Shown here: one piece after another, positions 4,562 to 8,038 of the stretch
Layout of the letters: every line of letters begins with the position of its first letter
Numbering within the stretch: the stretch's first letter is position 1
From: Acinetobacter sp. UBA6641
GTDB taxonomy: Bacteria > Pseudomonadota > Gammaproteobacteria > Pseudomonadales > Moraxellaceae
Assembly (NCBI GenBank): GCA_002455755.1
Contig: DKLL01000094.1
Coordinates: forward strand, 22,519-30,556
Direction: 5' to 3'
Length of the DNA stretch: 8,038 nucleotides
Position numbers and translations under genes: made by a program
The notes under the pieces: generated by a model
Database searches by the model: none
The model's input: only the letters and a program-made list of their open reading frames with translations
Told to the model about the DNA's origin: nothing

Positions 4562-5047
4562 ATGACCGCTTGGACTGCTCATGTCACTGTCGCAACTGTC
4601 GTTGAAAAAGACGGAAAATTCCTGTTTGTAGAAGAACATACAGAAGGTGTAACCCATACTGTGTTTAATCAGCCTGCGGGTCATGTTGAATGCGGTGAAA
4701 CCATTATTGATGCGGCCATTCGCGAAACCATGGAAGAAACCGGACATACAGTGAGTATTGAATCACTGCTGGGTATTTATACCTATACCCCCCCAATGTT
4801 CCCTGACCGTACCTATTTCCGTTTCTGCTTTTTAGCAAAATCCATTGCACATGACCCAAATGCCACTTTAGATACAGGCATTGTCGGTGCAGTGTGGATG
4901 ACTTTAGATGAACTGCTGGAATCTGCACGAGCACGTAGCCCACTGGTAATTAAAGCCGTGCAAGATGCACTATCAGGTCAAAAATATCCTTTATCGCTCA
5001 TTTACGAGCACCAAAATTCTCCCCTATTTACAACTTTGGATGCCTAA
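4562..5047 (+). CDS. nudJ: Nudix hydrolase, NudJ-type
   Basis: This cytoplasmic Nudix pyrophosphohydrolase has 161 residues. The Nudix box runs from G40 to H62 and fits G-x5-E-x7-RE-U-x-EE-x-G-U, with the key residues G40, E46, R54, E55, E58, E59 and G61. Thr56 and His62 occupy positions that are usually aliphatic. The N-terminal [19 protein letters not shown], the FNQPAGH segment and the C-terminal [10 protein letters not shown] plus [10 protein letters not shown] match E. coli NudJ (YmfB), a thiamine-pyrophosphate/HMP-PP and nucleoside tri/diphosphate phosphatase. Position directly upstream of mnmA-hflD-purB is the same as in E. coli and supports orthology. The substrate in this organism is inferred. 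The start at 4562 gives the expected length; no strong RBS precedes it. It is probably the first gene of an operon with mnmA, whose best start is 4 bp after its stop. Confidence 0.9.
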   Translation: MTAWTAHVTVATVVEKDGKFLFVEEHTEGVTHTVFNQPAGHVECGETIIDAAIRETMEETGHTVSIESLLGIYTYTPPMFPDRTYFRFCFLAKSIAHDPNATLDTGIVGAVWMTLDELLESARARSPLVIKAVQDALSGQKYPLSLIYEHQNSPLFTTLDA

Positions 5048-5051
5048 TCCC

Positions 5052-6185
5052 ATGCAACAACGTGTCATCGTCGGTATGTCTGGTGGTGTAGATTCTTCTG
5101 TTTCTGCAGCACTTCTTCTTCAACAGGGTTATCAGGTTGAAGGTCTTTTCATGAAAAACTGGGAAGAAGATGACGGCACGGAATATTGCACGGCGATGGA
5201 AGACCTTGCCGATGCACAAGCAGTATGTGACAAAATTGGCATCAAACTGCATACCGCCAACTTTGCCATGGAATACTGGGACCGTGTATTCGAGCATTTT
5301 CTGGCTGAATATGCCGCTGGTCGTACCCCAAACCCGGATATTTTATGCAATAAAGAAATTAAATTCCGTGCCTTTCTCGATCATGCGATTAACCTGGGCG
5401 CAGACTTTATTGCCACTGGGCATTATTGCCGTCGCGGTGAAACCATGACCAATTCGCGTGGTGAGGAATATGCACCTTTATTACGTGGTTTTGACCAAAA
5501 CAAAGACCAGACTTATTTTCTGCATGCCGTACATGGCCGGGAAATTAACAAGACTTTGTTCCCTGTCGGTGAAATTGAAAAACCTGAAGTTCGCCGTATT
5601 GCTGAAGAACTGGGCTTAGCCACTGCCAAGAAAAAAGATTCAACCGGGATCTGTTTTATTGGCGAACGTCGCTTTAATGACTTCTTGAAGCAATATCTTC
5701 CTGCCCAAGCTGGAAAAATTTATCTAGATACAGGTAAAGAGGTTGGTGAACATCACGGCTTAATGTACTATACCCTCGGTCAACGAGGCGGCATCGGCCT
5801 GGGTGGTCTTAAAGGCGAAGCCGAAGGTGCATGGTTTGTTTTATATAAAGATATTGAAAACAACCGTCTTGTTATTGGTCAGGGTCATGAGCATCCGCTG
5901 ATGCAAAGTACTATACTTTGGAGTGAAGCGATTGACTGGGTTGCGGGTGAACAAGAAATTCCAGAAGCTGGTTTCCGCTGTACGGCTAAAACCCGTTATC
6001 GTCAACCTGATCAAGCCTGCGTCATTTATAAAGACAGTAGTATGCCAAACGGCGTAAGAGTGGAATTCGATGAACCGCAACGTGCGGTGACTCCAGGACA
6101 AAGTGTAGTGTTCTACGCAGATGAAGTTTGTTTAGGTGGCGGTGTGATTCATCATACCAATGCGCCAAAACCTGATTTTATTTAA
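5052..6185 (+). CDS. mnmA: tRNA-specific 2-thiouridylase MnmA
   Basis: MnmA uses ATP and persulfide sulfur relayed by the Tus/IscS system to thiolate U34 (s2U) of tRNA-Lys, tRNA-Glu and tRNA-Gln in the cytoplasm, supporting accurate decoding. The 377-residue protein begins with the PP-loop SGGVDSS at 10-16. It holds the two catalytic cysteines at C99 (NPDILCN) and C201 ([10 protein letters not shown]). The family blocks [36 protein letters not shown] and the C-terminal beta-barrel ([27 protein letters not shown]) are also present. ATG 5052 was chosen because it gives the usual start ([12 protein letters not shown]) and family length, with GGA 11 nt upstream. An in-frame ATG at 5040 would overlap nudJ by 8 nt, and earlier frame extension back to 4965 lies inside nudJ. 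It sits between nudJ (4-bp gap) and hflD (15-bp gap), as in E. coli, suggesting co-transcription. Confidence 0.97.
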   Translation: MQQRVIVGMSGGVDSSVSAALLLQQGYQVEGLFMKNWEEDDGTEYCTAMEDLADAQAVCDKIGIKLHTANFAMEYWDRVFEHFLAEYAAGRTPNPDILCNKEIKFRAFLDHAINLGADFIATGHYCRRGETMTNSRGEEYAPLLRGFDQNKDQTYFLHAVHGREINKTLFPVGEIEKPEVRRIAEELGLATAKKKDSTGICFIGERRFNDFLKQYLPAQAGKIYLDTGKEVGEHHGLMYYTLGQRGGIGLGGLKGEAEGAWFVLYKDIENNRLVIGQGHEHPLMQSTILWSEAIDWVAGEQEIPEAGFRCTAKTRYRQPDQACVIYKDSSMPNGVRVEFDEPQRAVTPGQSVVFYADEVCLGGGVIHHTNAPKPDFI

Positions 6186-6200
6186 AAGGAAGCGATAGGC

Positions 6201-6932
6201 ATGGCTGAGTTACCCTTTCAACAGCCTCAAACTTTGAATGTACGCCAAAATCGGGCTTTGGCATTAGCAGCTGTGTTTCAATCGACACAGCTGACCCATA
6301 TGACAGCCATGTCGGGACAGCAGAGTGTCGGTGAAAGTGGCAGTTTTTATTTAGAACAACTCATCAAAGCCAGCCTGAATATCCGTCCTACTTCCAATGA
6401 ATCCTGTCAAACCCTAGACTTTTTTAATCAGCTTGCGGATATTTCCCTTGGCTTAAAAACCTTAGAAAGCAGCATTACCCAGCCCTTTAATCCTTCTCCC
6501 AAATCACGTTTGCCGAAATTTTCCAACGCCAAATTGCCAATGAGCTATGCCATGGCGTTGTTACAGTTAGAGAAAAAAGTCTATAGCAATCCGAAATTTG
6601 TTGAAATTATTGAACAGTCACAACAGAAAATTCTAAAACAGCTGTCTTTTTTCGATAATAACTATCTGCATCCCAGCATTATTGCCAACCTTGCCCAAAC
6701 CTATATCGACACCGCCGGACAAATTAACCCGCGCATTATGGTCAAGGGCAATGCCGAAGCTTTTAAAGATAGTGCCCATACCAACCGAATTCGCGCTTCC
6801 CTGTTTACTGGCCTGCAACTGGCGCATTTATGGCGTCAGCTCGGTGGCAGCTCATGGGGCATGATTTTCAGTAAGCGCAAGCTACTCCAGGATATTCAAG
6901 ATCTTGCCCGTTTACAGTATCAGGTAGTCTGA
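6201..6932 (+). CDS. hflD: HflD homologue (high-frequency-of-lysogenization protein D)
   Basis: HflD is a helical, peripheral inner-membrane protein. In E. coli it binds the lambda CII activator and affects lysogenization; its native cellular role is unclear. The 243-residue product carries the family's C-terminal signature ([12 protein letters not shown], then [21 protein letters not shown] around 207-227 and a following [10 protein letters not shown]). The N-terminal helix [20 protein letters not shown] also fits. It is about 30 residues longer than E. coli HflD (213), through extra N-terminal residues and a Pro/Ser-rich stretch near residues 94-110. ATG 6201 is preceded by AAGGA at 6186-6190 (10-nt spacing). 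It is wedged between mnmA and purB, a synteny that strengthens the assignment. Since lambda CII is not expected here, its role in this organism is open. Confidence 0.9.
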   Translation: MAELPFQQPQTLNVRQNRALALAAVFQSTQLTHMTAMSGQQSVGESGSFYLEQLIKASLNIRPTSNESCQTLDFFNQLADISLGLKTLESSITQPFNPSPKSRLPKFSNAKLPMSYAMALLQLEKKVYSNPKFVEIIEQSQQKILKQLSFFDNNYLHPSIIANLAQTYIDTAGQINPRIMVKGNAEAFKDSAHTNRIRASLFTGLQLAHLWRQLGGSSWGMIFSKRKLLQDIQDLARLQYQVV

Positions 6933-6983
6933 CCTGATCATGAACGAATTTTTATTCTTCGCTTTACGTTTAATTCCAAAGTT

Positions 6984-8038
<1,055 letters not shown>

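Noticed and set aside
4396..4605. A 69-codon + strand frame before and into nudJ
   Set aside because: No RBS, low-complexity Asn/Lys/Ile/His composition, and overlap with the well-supported nudJ start in another frame.
5170..5448. Open frames on both strands inside mnmA
   Set aside because: They lie entirely within the mnmA coding frame, which has intact catalytic motifs, and are codon-structure shadows.

Overview
The window looks like the chromosome of an Acinetobacter species (Gammaproteobacteria, Moraxellaceae). This rests on the moderately AT-rich composition, the close match of the PBP5/6-type carboxypeptidase, MnmA and PurB to what I know of Acinetobacter proteins, and four Xer recombination sites whose arms match the pdif sites described on Acinetobacter plasmids. 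The species cannot be fixed from the sequence alone.

Left part (1-2931): the tail of an unidentified gene, then dacC (D-alanyl-D-alanine carboxypeptidase, peptidoglycan maturation), a gamma-class carbonic anhydrase and a DUF4262 protein, all on the + strand. The dacC/carbonic anhydrase boundary carries a strong intrinsic terminator, so these genes are probably separate transcription units.

Middle part (about 2932-4300) is accessory DNA and the most interesting piece. It is visibly more AT-rich and contains four 28-bp XerC/XerD (pdif-like) sites in strictly alternating orientation: C|D at 3059-3086, D|C at 3623-3650, C|D at 3697-3724 and D|C at 4231-4258. They delimit two back-to-back modules of about 0.6 kb. 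Each holds one small unrecognised - strand gene (132 and 157 codons) whose start lies next to the D|C site and whose stop lies toward the C|D site. pdif modules are best known from plasmids; here two sit in a core chromosomal neighbourhood. Just before the first site are two copies of a 9-bp repeat that may be an insertion-sequence remnant.

Right part (4301-8038): a bidirectional terminator, then nudJ-mnmA-hflD-purB on the + strand, the same order as in E. coli. nudJ and mnmA are separated by 4 bp, mnmA and hflD by 15 bp, and hflD and purB by 63 bp. This group covers nucleotide/phosphate hydrolysis, tRNA 2-thiouridine synthesis, a membrane-associated regulatory protein, and two steps of purine biosynthesis. 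purB runs off the right edge.

Inference: Xer-mobilised cassettes appear to have been inserted between the DUF4262 gene and the conserved nudJ operon, leaving the flanking core genes intact.
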